Assembly: GCA_018004935.1 (NCBI GenBank)
Contig: JAGNBF010000023.1
Span: 45,669-77,685, forward strand
Origin: Chloroflexota bacterium
GTDB taxonomy: Bacteria > Chloroflexota > Anaerolineae > Promineifilales > Promineifilaceae
DNA: 32,017 nucleotides
Direction of reading: 5' to 3'
Shown here piece by piece: positions 32,017 to 32,017 of this stretch. A model generated the notes under the pieces. It searched no databases and was not told the origin of the DNA. It saw only the letters and a list, made by a program, of their open reading frames with translations. Made by a program: the position numbers and the translations under genes. The number at the start of each line of letters is the position of its first letter. The stretch's first letter is position 1.

Positions 32017-32017
32017 C

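Overview
The window looks like a piece of a Chloroflexota chromosome (an Anaerolineae-, Caldilineae- or Ardenticatenia-like lineage). This is inferred from the gene mix (PdxST, a stand-alone Nfu-N protein, LppX/LprAFG-type and other Thr/Pro-linker surface proteins, a double-VWA membrane protein, a TIGR03960-type radical SAM protein and an Rpn-family protein), from the moderately high GC, and from protein style; no rRNA or other phylogenetic marker is present. About 20 genes are credible. There is no CRISPR array, prophage, tRNA or complete insertion sequence.

Layout. 1-3.3 kb (minus strand): the end of a LysE-type exporter, the vitamin B6 operon pdxS-pdxT, and a NUDIX ADP-ribose pyrophosphatase-like gene. 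3.5-7.2 kb (plus): HMG-CoA reductase with a long N-terminal extension, then a membrane-anchored gluzincin metallopeptidase 18 bp downstream. 7.2-7.8 kb: a tandem array of a palindromic repeat with a 204-bp period. 7.8-10.5 kb: a small YtxH-like protein, a stand-alone Nfu-N protein overlapping an LppX/LprAFG-like lipoprotein, and an unknown 165-aa protein. 10.7-13.7 kb: a 984-aa BatA-like protein with two VWA domains. 13.9-17.8 kb: pheS-pheT, preceded by what reads as a classical ribosome-mediated attenuator: a consensus promoter, a 25-codon leader ORF with five consecutive Phe codons, and an intrinsic terminator. 18-21.4 kb: an Rpn-family nuclease-like protein and an unknown membrane-anchored protein. 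22.1-24 kb (minus): oligoendopeptidase F. 25.1-26.5 kb: a YugP-like zinc metallopeptidase converging on a CoA-pyrophosphatase-like NUDIX gene. 27-28.8 kb (minus): acyl-CoA dehydrogenase and a double PRC-barrel protein. 29.3-31.2 kb (plus): a TIGR03960-type radical SAM protein with a structured 5' leader. The right edge holds a lipoprotein and the tail of an unidentified gene (minus).

Three things stand out beyond the gene list. First, the phe attenuator, a control type best known from Proteobacteria, here on a nearly leaderless transcript. Second, the octamer GCGGCCGC occurs about 45 times in 32 kb (roughly one expected), mostly inside genes; this resembles the HIP1 palindrome of cyanobacteria but with a different sequence. 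Third, the intergenic DNA is crowded with at least nine families of small palindromic or terminal-inverted-repeat elements. One family keeps its flanks but swaps the sequence of its central hairpin from copy to copy, and one 79-bp element has a 10-bp flanking duplication and sits just upstream of the phe promoter.

There is no single large operonic accessory system. The genes are mainly housekeeping and cell-envelope functions; the unusual content is regulatory and repetitive.
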